Assembly: GCF_009601165.1 (NCBI RefSeq)
Contig: NZ_WIRE01000001.1
Location: 2,790,001-2,854,000, forward strand
Direction: 5' to 3'
Length of the DNA stretch: 64,000 bases
Source: Alcanivorax sediminis
GTDB taxonomy: Bacteria; Pseudomonadota; Gammaproteobacteria; Pseudomonadales; Alcanivoracaceae
The position numbers and the translations under genes were made by a program. Each line of letters begins with the position of its first letter. Position 1 is the stretch's first letter. Shown piece by piece: positions 39,282-51,117 of this stretch. Below the pieces are notes generated by a model. The model was not told the origin of the DNA. It saw only the letters and a program-made list of their open reading frames with translations, and did not search any database.

Positions 39282-42200
39282 CTAGTACTCTACCCGCACC
39301 GCATCATCACCAAACTGCACCCGCAGCTCCTCCACCAGGGAGTCATGGGGGCTCACCTTCCAGGTATCCCCCAGCCAGAAACTGGCCGCTGCCACCTGGT
39401 GATCGAGGTCCAGTAGTACCGGCGTTGTGCCACCCTGATAGGGAGACAGGGTCTGCTGGAGGCGCTCCGGAAGCGACTCCTGCACTGGTACCGCCACACG
39501 CAGCCGCCGAGCAAAGGTTTCCCGGGCCTGACGCATATCCATCACTTCATCGGCTACCAGATTGAAGCCTCCGGAGTATTCGTCATTGCGTACCCCGCCC
39601 TTGAAGATCAGCAGGGCATCTTTCTGTACCAGGTCGCCATATTGGGCAAACGTCTTGCCGAACACGGACACTTCCACCCGACCCGTCTTGTCGTCGAGAG
39701 AGACAAAGGCCATGCGCTCGCCGCTGCGCTTGCTGCGCGTGATCCGTAGCGCTACCACCAGGCCTGCGACCATGGCGGCTTCGCCCTTGGCGGTGGGTTG
39801 CAGGGCGTTTAACCGGGAAGAGACAAACTGGCGCACCTCGCCTTCGTACTGATCAATGGGGTGGCCAGTGAGGAACAGTCCCAGGGTGTCACGCTCGCCG
39901 TTGAGGCGGGTGTCATCATTCCATGGGCGTGCCAGCTTCCAGTCCACTGCCGTGGCCGGTGACTCCTCCACGGCACCAAACATGTCCATGATCCCGGCGG
40001 CTTCATTACGAGCGTCCTGATCGGCGGCAGCAATGGCGTCAGGCAAAGTGGCAAGAATAGAGGCACGGTCATGGAAGCTTTCGGCTTCGGACTCCGGCGT
40101 CGGACCAAGCTTGTCGAGCACACCCGCACGTACCATCGCCTCCAGGGAACGGCGGTTGATCTTTTTCAGATCAATGCGACGGCAGAAGTCGAACAGGTCC
40201 TTGAACTCGCCCTTACCGTCATCCCGTGCCGCCACAATCGCGTCGATGGGCCCTTCACCCAGGCCCTTGATGGCACCCAAACCATAAACGATGTCGCCTT
40301 CCACATTCACCGTGAAGCGATAGCCACAGGAGTTCACATCCGGTGGCAACACCTTCAGGCCCATGGTCTTGCACTCATCGATGAAGGTCACCACCTTGTC
40401 GGTGTTCTGCATATCCGCAGAAATGGTGGCGGCCATGAACTCGGCCGGGTAATGCACCTTTAGCCAGGCGGTCTGGTAAGCCACCAGCGCATAGGCGGCA
40501 GAATGAGATTTGTTAAAACCGTAGCCGGCGAACTTTTCTACCAGGTCAAAGATCTTCATGGCCAGGTTCGGGTCGACGCCCTGCCCCTTGGCGCCTTCCT
40601 CGAAGATGGCACGCTGCTTTGCCATCTCCTCAGGTTTCTTCTTACCCATTGCCCGGCGCAGCATGTCCGCGCCGCCCAGCGTGTAGCCGGCCAGCACCTG
40701 GGCAATCTGCATGACCTGTTCCTGATAAAGGATAACCCCGTAGGACGGCTTCAGGATCGGTTCCAGCCACTCATGCTGATATTGGGGATCGGGGTAAGCC
40801 AGTGGTTCGCGCCCGTGCTTTCGGTTTACGAAGTTGTCCACCATGCCGGACTCCAGCGGCCCCGGTCGGTACAGGGCCACCAGCGCGATAATATCTTCGA
40901 AAACGTCCGGTTTGAGCTTTTTGATCAGCTCTTTCATGCCCTGACTTTCAAGCTGGAATACCGCCGTGGTATCACCGCGCTTGAGCAACTCAAAGCTGCC
41001 CGTATCATCCAGCGGGATATGATCGATCACCAGATCGTCCAGTCCTTCACGCTGGCGCTTCACATTGGCCGCTTTCACCGCCCAGTCGATGATGGTCAGG
41101 GTTTTCAGGCCGAGGAAGTCGAACTTCACCAGACCTGCGGCTTCCACATCGTCCTTGTCGTACTGGGTAACCAGGTTGGTACCGTCTTCTTCACAGTACA
41201 GCGGTGCGAAATCAGTCAGCTTGCCCGGCGCGATCACCACGCCGCCAGCGTGCTTGCCCACATTTCGGGTCAGGCCCTCCAGCTTGCGGGCCATTTCCCA
41301 GATCTCGTTGGCAGAATCCTTGTCAGAGTTCTCGTCGCTTTCAAGAAACTCTCGCAGGGTTTCCTCCTGCTCCAGTGCCTTGGCCAGAGTCATCCCGGGC
41401 ACTCCCGGAATCATCTTGGAAAGCCGATCGGCAAGCCCATAGGGTTTGCCCTGCACCCGCGCCACGTCACGCACCACCGCCTTGGCGGCCATGGTACCGA
41501 AGGTAATGATCTGGCTTACCGCGTCACGGCCATATTTGTCGGCCACATAGTTGATCACCCGGTCCCGCTTCTCCATGCAGAAATCCACATCGAAGTCAGG
41601 CATGGAGACCCGTTCCGGGTTCAGGAATCGCTCGAACAGCAAGTCGTAACCGATAGGATCGAGATCAGTAATTTTCAGCGCATAGGCCACCAGGGAACCG
41701 GCACCGGACCCCCGACCGGGGCCAACCGGCACTTCGTTGTCCTTGCCCCACTGGATAAAGTCGGCAACGATCAGGAAGTAACCCGGAAAGCCCATCTGAT
41801 TGATGATATCCAGTTCAAACCTGAGGCGGTCGTCATACTCCTTCCGTTTCTCGGCGTATTCGGGGTCACTCTCGTCCAGCAACACCTTGAGACGGTCCTC
41901 CAGTCCTTCCTGTGAGACCTTCTCAAAATACTGCTCAATGGTCATTCCTTCCGGGATAGGAAAGTCTGGCAGGAAGTTCTTGCCGAGACGGATGTCCAGC
42001 GTGCAACGACGCGCAATTTCTACGGTGTTTTCCAACGCTTCCGGCAGATCGGAAAACAGCTCCAGCATTTCATCTTCGGATTTCAGGTATTGCTGTTCCG
42101 AATATTTTTTGGGCCGGCGGGGATCTTCAAGTGTATTGCCATCATGAATGCACACCCGGGCCTCATGGGCCTCGAAATCCTCACGGCGGATAAAGCGTAC

Positions 42201-42800
42201 ATCATTGGTGGCAACCACCGGCAAACCCAGCTGTGACGCCAGCGCCACAGAGGCATGCAGGCAGTCTTCATCACCAGGGCGGGAAGTTCGCTGCACCTCC
42301 AGATAAAAGCGATCGCCATACAGGGAGGCCAGCCATGAGGCCTGCTGGGAAGCCAGGTCCGCTTTCTCTGCCAGCAGTAACTGGCCGATTTCCCCATGGG
42401 TGGCGGCCGACAGAACGATCAACCCTTCATTCAATTCTGCCAGCCATTCCGGCTTGACCAGCGCCAGCCCCCGGTCCTGATTGGTTTGCCAGGCGCGGCT
42501 GATCAGCAAGGTAAGATTCTGGTATCCCGCCTCGTTCTGGACCAGGAAGGACAGCCGGGCCGGGGCTTCCAGGTGCGTAGATTCCACCCAAAGGTCAGCC
42601 CCCATGATCGGTTTGATCCCGGCACCCATGGCATTTTTGTAGAACTTGATCAGCGAAAACAGGTTGGAGTCATCCGTGACAGCCACCGCCGGCATGGACT
42701 TCTCGACACAGCTCTTGATCAGCTCCTTTACCCGAACCACCCCGTCAGACAGGGAGTAATCGGTGTGCAGGCGCAGATGGACAAAACGCGGTTGGCTCAA
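39282..42800 (-). CDS. dnaE: DNA polymerase III subunit alpha
   Basis: 1172 residues. The PHP domain is N-terminal ([15 protein letters not shown]), the polymerase active site has PDFDVDF, and the helix-hairpin-helix, OB-fold and tau-binding regions make up the C-terminal third. It is the replicative polymerase. Its ATG overlaps the rnhB stop by four bases. Confidence 0.98.
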   Translation of the reverse strand: MSQPRFVHLRLHTDYSLSDGVVRVKELIKSCVEKSMPAVAVTDDSNLFSLIKFYKNAMGAGIKPIMGADLWVESTHLEAPARLSFLVQNEAGYQNLTLLISRAWQTNQDRGLALVKPEWLAELNEGLIVLSAATHGEIGQLLLAEKADLASQQASWLASLYGDRFYLEVQRTSRPGDEDCLHASVALASQLGLPVVATNDVRFIRREDFEAHEARVCIHDGNTLEDPRRPKKYSEQQYLKSEDEMLELFSDLPEALENTVEIARRCTLDIRLGKNFLPDFPIPEGMTIEQYFEKVSQEGLEDRLKVLLDESDPEYAEKRKEYDDRLRFELDIINQMGFPGYFLIVADFIQWGKDNEVPVGPGRGSGAGSLVAYALKITDLDPIGYDLLFERFLNPERVSMPDFDVDFCMEKRDRVINYVADKYGRDAVSQIITFGTMAAKAVVRDVARVQGKPYGLADRLSKMIPGVPGMTLAKALEQEETLREFLESDENSDKDSANEIWEMARKLEGLTRNVGKHAGGVVIAPGKLTDFAPLYCEEDGTNLVTQYDKDDVEAAGLVKFDFLGLKTLTIIDWAVKAANVKRQREGLDDLVIDHIPLDDTGSFELLKRGDTTAVFQLESQGMKELIKKLKPDVFEDIIALVALYRPGPLESGMVDNFVNRKHGREPLAYPDPQYQHEWLEPILKPSYGVILYQEQVMQIAQVLAGYTLGGADMLRRAMGKKKPEEMAKQRAIFEEGAKGQGVDPNLAMKIFDLVEKFAGYGFNKSHSAAYALVAYQTAWLKVHYPAEFMAATISADMQNTDKVVTFIDECKTMGLKVLPPDVNSCGYRFTVNVEGDIVYGLGAIKGLGEGPIDAIVAARDDGKGEFKDLFDFCRRIDLKKINRRSLEAMVRAGVLDKLGPTPESEAESFHDRASILATLPDAIAAADQDARNEAAGIMDMFGAVEESPATAVDWKLARPWNDDTRLNGERDTLGLFLTGHPIDQYEGEVRQFVSSRLNALQPTAKGEAAMVAGLVVALRITRSKRSGERMAFVSLDDKTGRVEVSVFGKTFAQYGDLVQKDALLIFKGGVRNDEYSGGFNLVADEVMDMRQARETFARRLRVAVPVQESLPERLQQTLSPYQGGTTPVLLDLDHQVAAASFWLGDTWKVSPHDSLVEELRVQFGDDAVRVEY

Positions 42801-43441
42801 AACAACTTACCTTGTGCTATTGCGGCAGACACCGGGCCAAAGGAGCGTCGATGCTCGGCCAGGGCGCCATGTTCATTCAGGGCCGCCAGGTGGGCCTTGG
42901 TGGGATAGCCCTTGTGGCGGTCGAAACCATATTGGGGATATTGCTGGTGAAGCAGGGCCATTTCACGGTCACGGGCTACTTTCGCCAGAATCGATGCTGC
43001 CGAAATAGCCGGAACTCTGCCATCCCCTTTCACCACGGCCTCGGCCGGACACGGCAGTGCCGGCACCCGGTTACCGTCTACCAGGACGGCATGGGCGTCA
43101 AGCGACAACGCCTGCACAGCCCGTTGCATCGCCAGCATGGTGGCGTGGAGGATATTGAGTTGATCGATTTCTGCCGGTTCCGCGCGCCCCAGGGCCCAGC
43201 ACAGCGCCTTGGATTTGATCTCTTCTTCCAGCAGCAAACGTTTCTTTTCTGTGAGCTTCTTCGAATCAGCAAGCCCGACTATCGGCTGCTCGGGGTCAAG
43301 AATCACCGCGGCGGTCACCACCGCCCCCACCAGCGGGCCTCGGCCCACTTCATCAACACCCGCCACCCGCATTCCCGGAGACCAGTTGAAACGGGACGGA
43401 ATGAAAGGCTCAGCCAGCCCATACTCGGAAAAGGGGTCCAT
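42797..43441 (-). CDS. rnhB: Ribonuclease HII
   Basis: 214 residues with the RNase HII acidic motif [12 protein letters not shown] (Asp30, Glu31) and [12 protein letters not shown]. It incises at ribonucleotides in DNA. It lies between lpxB and dnaE, the conserved site. The N-terminal 20 residues before the motif are longer than in some homologues. Confidence 0.96.
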   Translation of the reverse strand: MDPFSEYGLAEPFIPSRFNWSPGMRVAGVDEVGRGPLVGAVVTAAVILDPEQPIVGLADSKKLTEKKRLLLEEEIKSKALCWALGRAEPAEIDQLNILHATMLAMQRAVQALSLDAHAVLVDGNRVPALPCPAEAVVKGDGRVPAISAASILAKVARDREMALLHQQYPQYGFDRHKGYPTKAHLAALNEHGALAEHRRSFGPVSAAIAQGKLF

Positions 43442-43442
43442 C

Positions 43443-44594
43443 TCACCGCTCCAGTAACTGGCTTACCGCATCGGCGGCCTTTTCGCTGGCTCCACCACGA
43501 AGTTGCTCATGGACCGCCTGAAAACGGGAGATCAACGCCTGGGCCTTGTCCGGGTTATCCAGCCAGCGCTTCACCTCGGTAACAATAGCCTCACAGGTCA
43601 GATCATCCTGAATCAGCTCGGGCACCATGGCCTCTCGGCACAGCAGGTTCGGCAACGACACGAACTCACTCTTTACCAGCCGGCTCGCAATGGCATAGGT
43701 CACCTTGCCCACCCGATAGCCCACCACCATGGGCTTGCCGACCAGCAGGCCTTCCAACGTGGCAGTACCAGAGGACATCAGTATCACGTCTGCCGCCGCC
43801 ATGACGGTTCGGCTTTCGCCATCGACCAGCGTGACAGGCAAACCCGGAGTGTGCTCAAGCAAGGCTTCGATCTGTTCACGCCGGGCGGCGTTGGCTGCGG
43901 GGATCACATAATGCAGTTCTGGACGGCTGGCACTAAGCGCAACCATGGCTTCAATAAATATCGGCATCAGTTGCCCGACTTCGCCGCCGCGACTTCCGGG
44001 GAGCACCGCAATCAGTGTGGCTTGCGGACTGAGATCCAGCGCCTGCCTTGCTGCAAAAGTATCAGTTTGCAACGGCACGCGATCTGCCAACGGATGCCCA
44101 ACAAACGCCACGGGTACCTGATGCTCTTCATAGAACCGCGCTTCAAACGGCAGCAGGCACAGCATCAGATCAATGCTTTTCTTGATTCCCTTGATACGCC
44201 CCTGTCGCCAGGCCCATACGGAAGGGCTGACATAATGGACCGTCTTCAGGCCCTGCTCGTGCAGACGACGCTCAATGGGCAGCGTGAAGTCCGGTGAATC
44301 GATACCGATCACCACATCCGGCTTCTGTTCCAGCAAGAAGCGAACCAGCTGTTTCCGCAGGCGCAATAATTCGGGGAGGTGGGCAAGCACTTCGGTGATA
44401 CCCATCACCGAGAGCTTCTCCATGGGGAAAAGACTATCCAGACCGGCCTCAGCCATCTCACTTCCCCCGACGCCAATGAAGCGCGCGCCGGGATAGCGAG
44501 ATTGCAGAGACTGCATGAGGCCTGCACCCAGAATGTCGCCGGACGCTTCACCGGCGATCAGGGCAATCAGCGGAGCGTCCTTGCGAAACTCCAT
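43443..44594 (-). CDS. lpxB: Lipid-A-disaccharide synthase
   Basis: 383 residues, GT19 fold. Motifs [13 protein letters not shown] near the N-terminus and [10 protein letters not shown] in the donor-binding half. It joins UDP-diacylglucosamine and lipid X, the product of lpxH, to make the lipid A disaccharide. One base separates it from lpxA and one from rnhB. Confidence 0.97.
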   Translation of the reverse strand: MEFRKDAPLIALIAGEASGDILGAGLMQSLQSRYPGARFIGVGGSEMAEAGLDSLFPMEKLSVMGITEVLAHLPELLRLRKQLVRFLLEQKPDVVIGIDSPDFTLPIERRLHEQGLKTVHYVSPSVWAWRQGRIKGIKKSIDLMLCLLPFEARFYEEHQVPVAFVGHPLADRVPLQTDTFAARQALDLSPQATLIAVLPGSRGGEVGQLMPIFIEAMVALSASRPELHYVIPAANAARREQIEALLEHTPGLPVTLVDGESRTVMAAADVILMSSGTATLEGLLVGKPMVVGYRVGKVTYAIASRLVKSEFVSLPNLLCREAMVPELIQDDLTCEAIVTEVKRWLDNPDKAQALISRFQAVHEQLRGGASEKAADAVSQLLER

Positions 44595-44595
44595 G

Positions 44596-45363
44596 TCAGC
44601 GTGTGATGCCGCGCTCGGATGCCTTGAGGGAGTCGATCAAAATCTGCAACTCGTCACTGGCAGGCATGGACTCCAGCTCCCCCAGTGCCTGCTCGAGAGT
44701 GAGCCCCTGGCGGTAGATTACCTTGTAGGCATTACGCAGGGTGGCAATGATTTCCCTGGACCAACCACGACGCTTCATGCCCTCGAAGTTCATGCTGCGA
44801 GCCTGAGCCGGGTTACCTGACACCATCACATAGGCAGGAATATCCTTGAGCACCAGCGAACAACCCGATGTCATGGCGTAGGAGCCAATCTTGCAGAACT
44901 GATGGACGCCCGTCATGCCGCCCAGGATCACACCATTGCCCACATGAGCATGCCCCGCAACCGATGCGTTGTTGGCGAAAATACAATCATCGCCAATCAT
45001 GCAATCGTGCGCTACGTGGACATAGGCCATAAGCAGGTTACGACTACCAATCTTCGTCAGGGAGTTATCCTGAATGGTGCCACGGTGAATGGTAACGGAC
45101 TCACGAATAACATTGTCGTCACCGATTTCCAGCCGGGTAGGTTCACCCTTGTATTTCTTGTCCTGGCATTCTTCGCCCACAGACGCGAACTGGAAGATGC
45201 GATTGTTCTTGCCAATAGTTGTCGGTCCGTTGACAACCACATGGGGACCAATCACGGTACCAGCCCCGATTTTCACGTCGGGACCGATGATGGAATACGG
45301 GCCGACCTGCACGTCCTCTGCAAGCTCCGCGGCCGGATCAATAATGGCGGTCGGGTGAATCAT
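44596..45363 (-). CDS. lpxA: Acyl-ACP:UDP-GlcNAc O-acyltransferase
   Basis: 255 residues, left-handed beta-helix built of hexapeptide repeats (IGPDVKIGAGTVIGP and so on). The catalytic His lies in VHVAHDC. It catalyses the first step of lipid A synthesis. It follows fabZ after 89 bases. Confidence 0.97.
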   Translation of the reverse strand: MIHPTAIIDPAAELAEDVQVGPYSIIGPDVKIGAGTVIGPHVVVNGPTTIGKNNRIFQFASVGEECQDKKYKGEPTRLEIGDDNVIRESVTIHRGTIQDNSLTKIGSRNLLMAYVHVAHDCMIGDDCIFANNASVAGHAHVGNGVILGGMTGVHQFCKIGSYAMTSGCSLVLKDIPAYVMVSGNPAQARSMNFEGMKRRGWSREIIATLRNAYKVIYRQGLTLEQALGELESMPASDELQILIDSLKASERGITR

Positions 45364-45452
45364 GTAATTATCACTTGTTCTTGGTTTGAGTCAGCCAAGT
45401 ATACGTTAGTCCGTGGCCTGATCCGACCGTTAGTTCACGGCCGCATCAACAA

Positions 45453-45890
45453 TCAGCTCTTGTGCTCGGCGACCAGCATCTCGGTACTGGCAACGATCCT
45501 GCCGTCGACCTTGGCGTGACAGACAAATTTGAGAATATTGCGCTTGGTGGTGACGTGCTCTGCAAACAGATGCAAGGTATCACCCGGCAAAACCTGACGT
45601 TTGAAACGGGTCTTGTCAGTACCGACCAGCAGGTAGTTGAAACCGTCGGCAGGCTTCTTGTTCTCAGTCACAAAACCCAGGATACCTGCTGCCTGAGCCA
45701 TGGCTTCGATAATCAATACGCCTGGCATAATCGGTTCGTGCGGAAAATGACCGTTAAAGAACGGTTCATTGATCGTCACATTCTTGATCGCCTCTACGCG
45801 CTTGCCCGGCTCCAGATCCAGCACACGGTCAACCAGCAAAAAAGGGTAACGGTGGGGCAGGTACTCCCTGACCTCTAGGATATCCATCAT
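45453..45890 (-). CDS. fabZ: 3-hydroxyacyl-ACP dehydratase
   Basis: 145 residues from the ATG at 45890. It is a hot-dog fold with the catalytic His48 in [14 protein letters not shown] and Glu62 in IIEAMAQ. It dehydrates 3-hydroxyacyl-ACP in fatty acid elongation and competes with LpxA and LpxD for the same substrates; the genes lie together here. The upstream in-frame GTG has no ribosome site and was not chosen. Confidence 0.96.
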   Translation of the reverse strand: MMDILEVREYLPHRYPFLLVDRVLDLEPGKRVEAIKNVTINEPFFNGHFPHEPIMPGVLIIEAMAQAAGILGFVTENKKPADGFNYLLVGTDKTRFKRQVLPGDTLHLFAEHVTTKRNILKFVCHAKVDGRIVASTEMLVAEHKS

Positions 45891-45928
45891 CTTGTGTTCC
45901 ACACAGGCAGGGCCGCAATCAGCGGCCG

Positions 45929-46939
45929 TTAATCACTCAAACGTTCCAGTTTGCGTACGCGGCGGGCGAGTTCATCAAGATTGCGGAAACGAGCCACATT
46001 CTTTTGATAGCGACGTTGTTCATCCGCAGGCAAAGCCGAGCCATAGGTTCCTGGCTGGGTAATGGAACTGGATACCAGGGTCATGCCCAGTACCTGCACC
46101 TTGTCACAGATTTCAATGTGACCTGCCACCCCAACGGCGCCCCCCAAAAGACAGTAGGAGCCAATTTTGGAAGAACCGGCAATGCCGACCTTTCCTGCCA
46201 GAGCAGTATGGTCACCAATAACGACGTTATGGGCTACCTGGATCTGGTTATCCAGAATCGCGCCATTGCCAATGACGGTGTCGTCGATTGCACCCCGATC
46301 GATCGTGGTCCCTGCGCCGATTTCTACATCCGCGCCAATCCGGACACCGCCCACCTGATGCACCTTGGTCCACCCTGCCCCGTTAAAGGCAAAGCCAAAC
46401 CCGTCTGCACCCAGCACACTGTTGGCGTGTATGATAGTGCGCGGACCGACTGTGACACCATGGTAAATTGTAACATTTGGCCAGATACGACACTGATCAC
46501 CGATGACCGAGCCTGCTCCGATCACCGAATTGGCCATGACCACCGCACCTTCACCGATCTTCACACCCGCATCAATCACCGCATTGGGACCAATGCTGGC
46601 GGTAGCCGGAATCGTCACAGACGCGTCCACTACCGCAGAGGGATGGACACCGGGCTGAGCCTGGGGAGCCACGTCGAACAGGGCGCTGGCCTTTGCGAAG
46701 GACAGATAAGGGTCCTTCACGATCAGTGCCGCCACCGGACAGAACTCGCGCTGGTCTTCCTGCAACAGGACGACCGCAGCACGGGTCTGCTCCAGGTAGC
46801 TGCGATAACGCGGGTTCGCCAGAAATGTCATCTGGGTACCGGTAGCCGATTGAATCGTGCCCATGCCATCCACTGGCCGGTCGGGATCACCAACCAGCTC
46901 GGCATCCAGGATTCGGGCGAGTTCTCCGAGAGTATGCAT
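45929..46939 (-). CDS. lpxD: UDP-3-O-acylglucosamine N-acyltransferase
   Basis: 336 residues. The N-terminal uridine-binding domain (about 1-100) is followed by a hexapeptide beta-helix with the catalytic His in [11 protein letters not shown]. It N-acylates UDP-3-O-acylglucosamine. The ATG shares one base with the skp stop (TAATG). Confidence 0.97.
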   Translation of the reverse strand: MHTLGELARILDAELVGDPDRPVDGMGTIQSATGTQMTFLANPRYRSYLEQTRAAVVLLQEDQREFCPVAALIVKDPYLSFAKASALFDVAPQAQPGVHPSAVVDASVTIPATASIGPNAVIDAGVKIGEGAVVMANSVIGAGSVIGDQCRIWPNVTIYHGVTVGPRTIIHANSVLGADGFGFAFNGAGWTKVHQVGGVRIGADVEIGAGTTIDRGAIDDTVIGNGAILDNQIQVAHNVVIGDHTALAGKVGIAGSSKIGSYCLLGGAVGVAGHIEICDKVQVLGMTLVSSSITQPGTYGSALPADEQRRYQKNVARFRNLDELARRVRKLERLSD

Positions 46940-47439
46940 TACTTCATCTTGTTCAGTTGCTGACTGACAGCCTCAGTCACATCGACAGCATTTTCACCAA
47001 CATACACAGCTGCCTGGGCATTAATCACCAGATCCAGCTTCTTGTCCTTGGCAACCTGCTCGATGGCTTGCTGGAACTTGGGCCCCATATCTTCCATCAC
47101 TTCGCGCTGGGCGGCTTCGGCACGACCTTGAAGCTTGCGCTGCAGACTCTGGATTTCCAGCATCTTCTGTTTGCCGCGGGTGCTCATTTCTTCCTGCTGG
47201 TCCGGAGACAGGGTCATGGCCTCTTTTTGCATCTTGGCCTGCAGTTCCTGCACTTCCATACCCAGCTTGTTCAGCTTCTCTTCATCCGGTGCCAGCTCTT
47301 TCTCCAGCGCAGACATTTTACCCTTTACTGCAGTGGTCTCCTGCAGGGCCTTGAGCGGGTATACGATACCGATGTTGCTTTCAGCAAGTGCCAGGGCAGG
47401 AAAAAGCAGCGCAGCGGCGAGAAGGCATTTTTTCATCAT
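46939..47439 (-). CDS. skp: Periplasmic chaperone Skp/OmpH
   Basis: 166 residues. The start at 47439 is chosen because AGGAG lies seven bases upstream. It has a signal peptide (MMKKCLLAAALLFPALALA) and a long alpha-helical coiled-coil body rich in Glu/Lys, with a mature part beginning SNIGIVYPLKAL. Skp holds unfolded outer-membrane proteins for delivery to BamA, encoded just upstream. Confidence 0.93.
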   Translation of the reverse strand: MMKKCLLAAALLFPALALAESNIGIVYPLKALQETTAVKGKMSALEKELAPDEEKLNKLGMEVQELQAKMQKEAMTLSPDQQEEMSTRGKQKMLEIQSLQRKLQGRAEAAQREVMEDMGPKFQQAIEQVAKDKKLDLVINAQAAVYVGENAVDVTEAVSQQLNKMK

Positions 47440-47449
47440 TATTAAACTC

Positions 47450-49813
47450 CTAGAAAGTCTGTCCCAAAGAAAATTGAAATACTTCAGTGTCATCACCTGG
47501 CTGGTCATTAAGCGCCTTGGCCAGGTTGAAACTGAGCGGGCCGATAGCGGTCAGCCAGCTCAGGCCGATACCCGCAGAGGTACGAATATCCTGTGGCTCA
47601 AAGTCCGCAAAGATATCATCCCGCTCGGTTTCAAATACGTTACCTGCATCCACGAACAGGAAGGTACGCACACTTCTGGATTCCGGCGCGAACGGCGTCG
47701 GAAAAATCAGTTCAAGACTGGCTTCGGTGAGCAAGTTGCCCCCGATAGGGTCCGGATCAGGATCAATGGTGCCATTGAGGAAATAGCTGAGACCTTCAGA
47801 CCGAGGGCCCAGAGAGCGCGATTCATAGCCACGAACCGACCCAATACCACCTGAATAATAGTTTTCAAAGAACGGCAATACTTCATCGTCACCGTAGCCA
47901 TCACCGTAGGCTACATCACTGCGCATGCGCAATGTCCAACGCTGGCTGATCGGGAAGTACTTTTGTCCCGTCCAGTTGGCACGGTAGAAACCATAATCAG
48001 AGCCCGGCACGGCCACTTCCAGCCCCAGTGTGCTGGACCAGCCACGATCAGGAAAAATACCCCGGTTCAGGGTGCTGGTGGACAACGAGGCGTTCAGCTT
48101 GTACTCGTCAAACTTGGTGCCTTCTGTCACCAGGAAGTTGAAGATATCCACTGCCACGAAATCACCGGTAGTAATATCCGTACGCTCGTAGGTGCCACCA
48201 AAGCTCAGACGCGAGTATTCAGAGATCGGATAACCAAACGTCACCGAGCCGCCCAAACGATCTGCCGCATAGGAGGCTACCGAGGTTTGGTCATAGTCAA
48301 TTTCGGAGAAGAACAGGCTGAAACCACGGCTTACACCATCCAGCGTGTAATAGGGGTTGTAGTGCGAAAAGCTGTAAGAATCACGCACATCAGAACGGCT
48401 CAGCGCAAATGACACCCGGTTACCACTGCCTCGCCAGTTATTCTGGGTCACGTTGGCGCCGAAGATAAAGCCGGATGCATCGGAGTAGCCCACGTTGGCA
48501 CCGATGGAACCAGAGGGCTGTTCTTCCACCTTGTATTCCACATCCACCAGATCATCGGTATTGGGTACACGCGGAGTATCTGCCTGCACAACACTGAAAT
48601 AACCGAGACGCTGCAAGCGCTGGCGAGACAGGTCCACGAGAGACGTGTTGGCAGGCGCATTTTCAAACTGACGCAACTCACGGCGCACCACCTCATCAGA
48701 GGTCTTGGCATTGCCAGAGAAGTTAATGCGCCGCACGTATACCTTGCGGCCGGGCTCCACATAGAACGTCACATCGACGGTATTGTTTTCATCATCCGCA
48801 TTGTGCTCCTGACCACGCACCTCCGCGAAGGTATAACCTTCATTACCAAGCCGGCGCTTGATCAGGTCGTTGGTATAAGTGACCAGCTGCTGGCTGAACA
48901 CCTGCCCTTTCTTGACGATCAGCAGCGGCTTGAGCTGGTCTTCCTCGACCACCAGATCGCCTGCCAGTTTCACTTCATTGACCGTGTACTGCTCACCTTC
49001 CACCACATTGATGGTGACGAAGACACTACGTCGGTCAGGGGTGACTGACACCTGGGTGGACTCAATGGAAAAGTTGATATAACCGCGGTCAAGGTAGTAA
49101 GAGCGCAGACGCTCGAGATCACCGCTGAGCTTCTCCCGGGAATACTTGTCATCGCCCTTGATGAACGACCAGAAACCAGTGGAATGTAGCTCAAAGTCCT
49201 TGAGCAACTCTTCATCATCAAACAGCTGGTTACCGACCACGTTGATATCGCGAATACGGGCGGCCTTGCCCTCATAAATATCAATTTTCAGGGCGACCCG
49301 GTTACGGGGTAACGCAATGGATTCCGTCTTGATGCTGGCGCCGTAGCGGCCCTGACTCACATACTGGCGTTCCAGTTCGCCGGCAATCGCTTCCAGGGTG
49401 GAACGCTGAAACACTTCACCTTCTGCCAGTCCAGCTTCGGTGAGGCCCTTGCGAAGATTTTCTTCATCGATGGACTTGTTGCCTGACAATTCGATACGCG
49501 CAATGCTGGGGCGCTCAGCCACCACCACAACCAGATCATCACCATCACGACCCAACTGCACATCCTCAAAATTACCGGTGGCAAAGAGAGTCTGTACTGC
49601 ATTCACCACGCTGTCGCGCGTGACGGTATCGCCCGCCTGAATGGGCAGCTCTGCATAAACCCGCTCAACAGGAAGACGCTGCAGCCCTTCTACGCGGATA
49701 TCATGCACCTTGAATGGCAACATGCCATTGGCATTGGCCAGGGACGCTGCAAACAGGCAAATCGTGGCCAGCCAGCCCTTGAAAAGGCGGCGGGTAGTAT
49801 CCCCAAATATCAT
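47450..49813 (-). CDS. bamA: Outer membrane protein assembly factor BamA
   Basis: 787 residues. A signal peptide ending near Ala28 is followed by five POTRA repeats (about 30-420) and the 16-strand barrel whose last strand ends FSLGQTF with a C-terminal Phe. Inside are the GGIGSVRGYESRSLGP motif of the L6 loop. It is the central insertase for outer membrane proteins. Its ATG overlaps rseP by four bases. Confidence 0.97.
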   Translation of the reverse strand: MIFGDTTRRLFKGWLATICLFAASLANANGMLPFKVHDIRVEGLQRLPVERVYAELPIQAGDTVTRDSVVNAVQTLFATGNFEDVQLGRDGDDLVVVVAERPSIARIELSGNKSIDEENLRKGLTEAGLAEGEVFQRSTLEAIAGELERQYVSQGRYGASIKTESIALPRNRVALKIDIYEGKAARIRDINVVGNQLFDDEELLKDFELHSTGFWSFIKGDDKYSREKLSGDLERLRSYYLDRGYINFSIESTQVSVTPDRRSVFVTINVVEGEQYTVNEVKLAGDLVVEEDQLKPLLIVKKGQVFSQQLVTYTNDLIKRRLGNEGYTFAEVRGQEHNADDENNTVDVTFYVEPGRKVYVRRINFSGNAKTSDEVVRRELRQFENAPANTSLVDLSRQRLQRLGYFSVVQADTPRVPNTDDLVDVEYKVEEQPSGSIGANVGYSDASGFIFGANVTQNNWRGSGNRVSFALSRSDVRDSYSFSHYNPYYTLDGVSRGFSLFFSEIDYDQTSVASYAADRLGGSVTFGYPISEYSRLSFGGTYERTDITTGDFVAVDIFNFLVTEGTKFDEYKLNASLSTSTLNRGIFPDRGWSSTLGLEVAVPGSDYGFYRANWTGQKYFPISQRWTLRMRSDVAYGDGYGDDEVLPFFENYYSGGIGSVRGYESRSLGPRSEGLSYFLNGTIDPDPDPIGGNLLTEASLELIFPTPFAPESRSVRTFLFVDAGNVFETERDDIFADFEPQDIRTSAGIGLSWLTAIGPLSFNLAKALNDQPGDDTEVFQFSLGQTF

Positions 49814-51117
49814 GAAAACTGCTTCACCAAGTCGTTATAGATCGCCAATAGCATGAAGCTGACTACCAGAGTCAGCCCGACACCCTGAGCGGCTAAAAGA
49901 AAACGTTCAGGTAAACTGCGACCGCGAATCATTTCAATGATTCCAAAGAAAATCCAGCCGCCGTCGAGCATCGGTATTGGCAGCAGGTTGATAACACCGA
50001 GAGTAATGCTCAGATAGGCCAGCAATGCCAGAAAACTGGCAAGGCCAATAGAAGCACTTTCACCGGCGACCTGGGCGATGGTAATAGGACCACCGAGGTT
50101 ATCAAGCGAGAGTTTACCGGTCACCAGCTTCGCCAGGCTGGAAAGAATGACTTCCACCTGCTCGACAAACCGACCACCCGCTTCCGGTATTGCGGACAAC
50201 AGCGAAAAGTCCTGGCGATAAATACCGCCGGCACCCACCCCGATACGCCCAAAGGTCTTGCCCTGTTCTGTGACAGAATCCGGCACCACGGTCAGGGACA
50301 CCTGCTCTCCGTCACGAATCACGGTCAACGGCAGGCTGACACCCGCGCTACTCATGATGGTTTCTTGCCACGTCTGCCAGTTATTGACCGGCTGGCCAGC
50401 CAGAGTCAGCACCAGATCGGCGCTGCGCATTCCGGCCTGCTCTGCAGCACTGCCCTCCACGACCGTGCCAATGACCACCGCCTGATTGATACCCAGCGTC
50501 TCAAGCGGAGGGCTTTCCGGGTCTTGCGACCAAAGAGAGATATCCAGCTGGCGAACGTGCTTCTCACCACGGGCATCCCGCACCGTCACCGCCAACGGCG
50601 CGTCTTCACCGAGATGCAGTATCATCTCGTTGTAGAACGGCCTCCAGCCTTCCAGTGCCACGTCACCTACCGCTTCAATCCGGTCTCCGGGCTGAAAGCC
50701 AGCTTGCTCAGCCGCAGTTTGAGGCGCCACAGGACCAATTACCGCGCGCATGCCGGATTGCCCGTAGCCTGCCAGCAAGACCCAGTAGATCAACATTGCC
50801 AGGATGAAATTGAACACCGGCCCCGCTGCATAGGTAATGACCCGCTGCCAGGCAGGCTTGGAGGAAAACTCGCCGGGGTGCCCCTCAGCAGTTTCATCTT
50901 CACGGGCATCCAGAGGCTTCACATACCCACCCAGAGGAACCGCGCTGATGGTCCAGAGAGTGCCTTTCTTGTCGGTAAAATTGAGGAGCTTGGGGCCAAA
51001 GCCCACAGAGAAGGTCAGCACACGGACGCCAAAGGCCCGCATGGCAAGGAAGTGGCCCCACTCATGGAAGGCCACGATAATGATGATGGTGACGACAAAA
51101 GCCAGAACCGTCAGCAT
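49810..51117 (-). CDS. rseP: Site-2 protease RseP
   Basis: 435 residues. The membrane zinc-protease motif HEWGH (His18, Glu19, His22) lies in the first helix and the second metal motif [11 protein letters not shown] near the C-terminus; two PDZ domains lie between. It cleaves RseA in the sigmaE envelope-stress cascade, whose targets include bamA and skp next door. Overlaps dxr by seven bases. Confidence 0.96.
   Translation of the reverse strand: MLTVLAFVVTIIIIVAFHEWGHFLAMRAFGVRVLTFSVGFGPKLLNFTDKKGTLWTISAVPLGGYVKPLDAREDETAEGHPGEFSSKPAWQRVITYAAGPVFNFILAMLIYWVLLAGYGQSGMRAVIGPVAPQTAAEQAGFQPGDRIEAVGDVALEGWRPFYNEMILHLGEDAPLAVTVRDARGEKHVRQLDISLWSQDPESPPLETLGINQAVVIGTVVEGSAAEQAGMRSADLVLTLAGQPVNNWQTWQETIMSSAGVSLPLTVIRDGEQVSLTVVPDSVTEQGKTFGRIGVGAGGIYRQDFSLLSAIPEAGGRFVEQVEVILSSLAKLVTGKLSLDNLGGPITIAQVAGESASIGLASFLALLAYLSITLGVINLLPIPMLDGGWIFFGIIEMIRGRSLPERFLLAAQGVGLTLVVSFMLLAIYNDLVKQFS

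Noticed and set aside
40503..41915. 470-codon open frame on the plus strand
   Set aside because: Antisense to dnaE; the amino acid mix is that of a shadow frame in GC-rich DNA and no family motif is visible.
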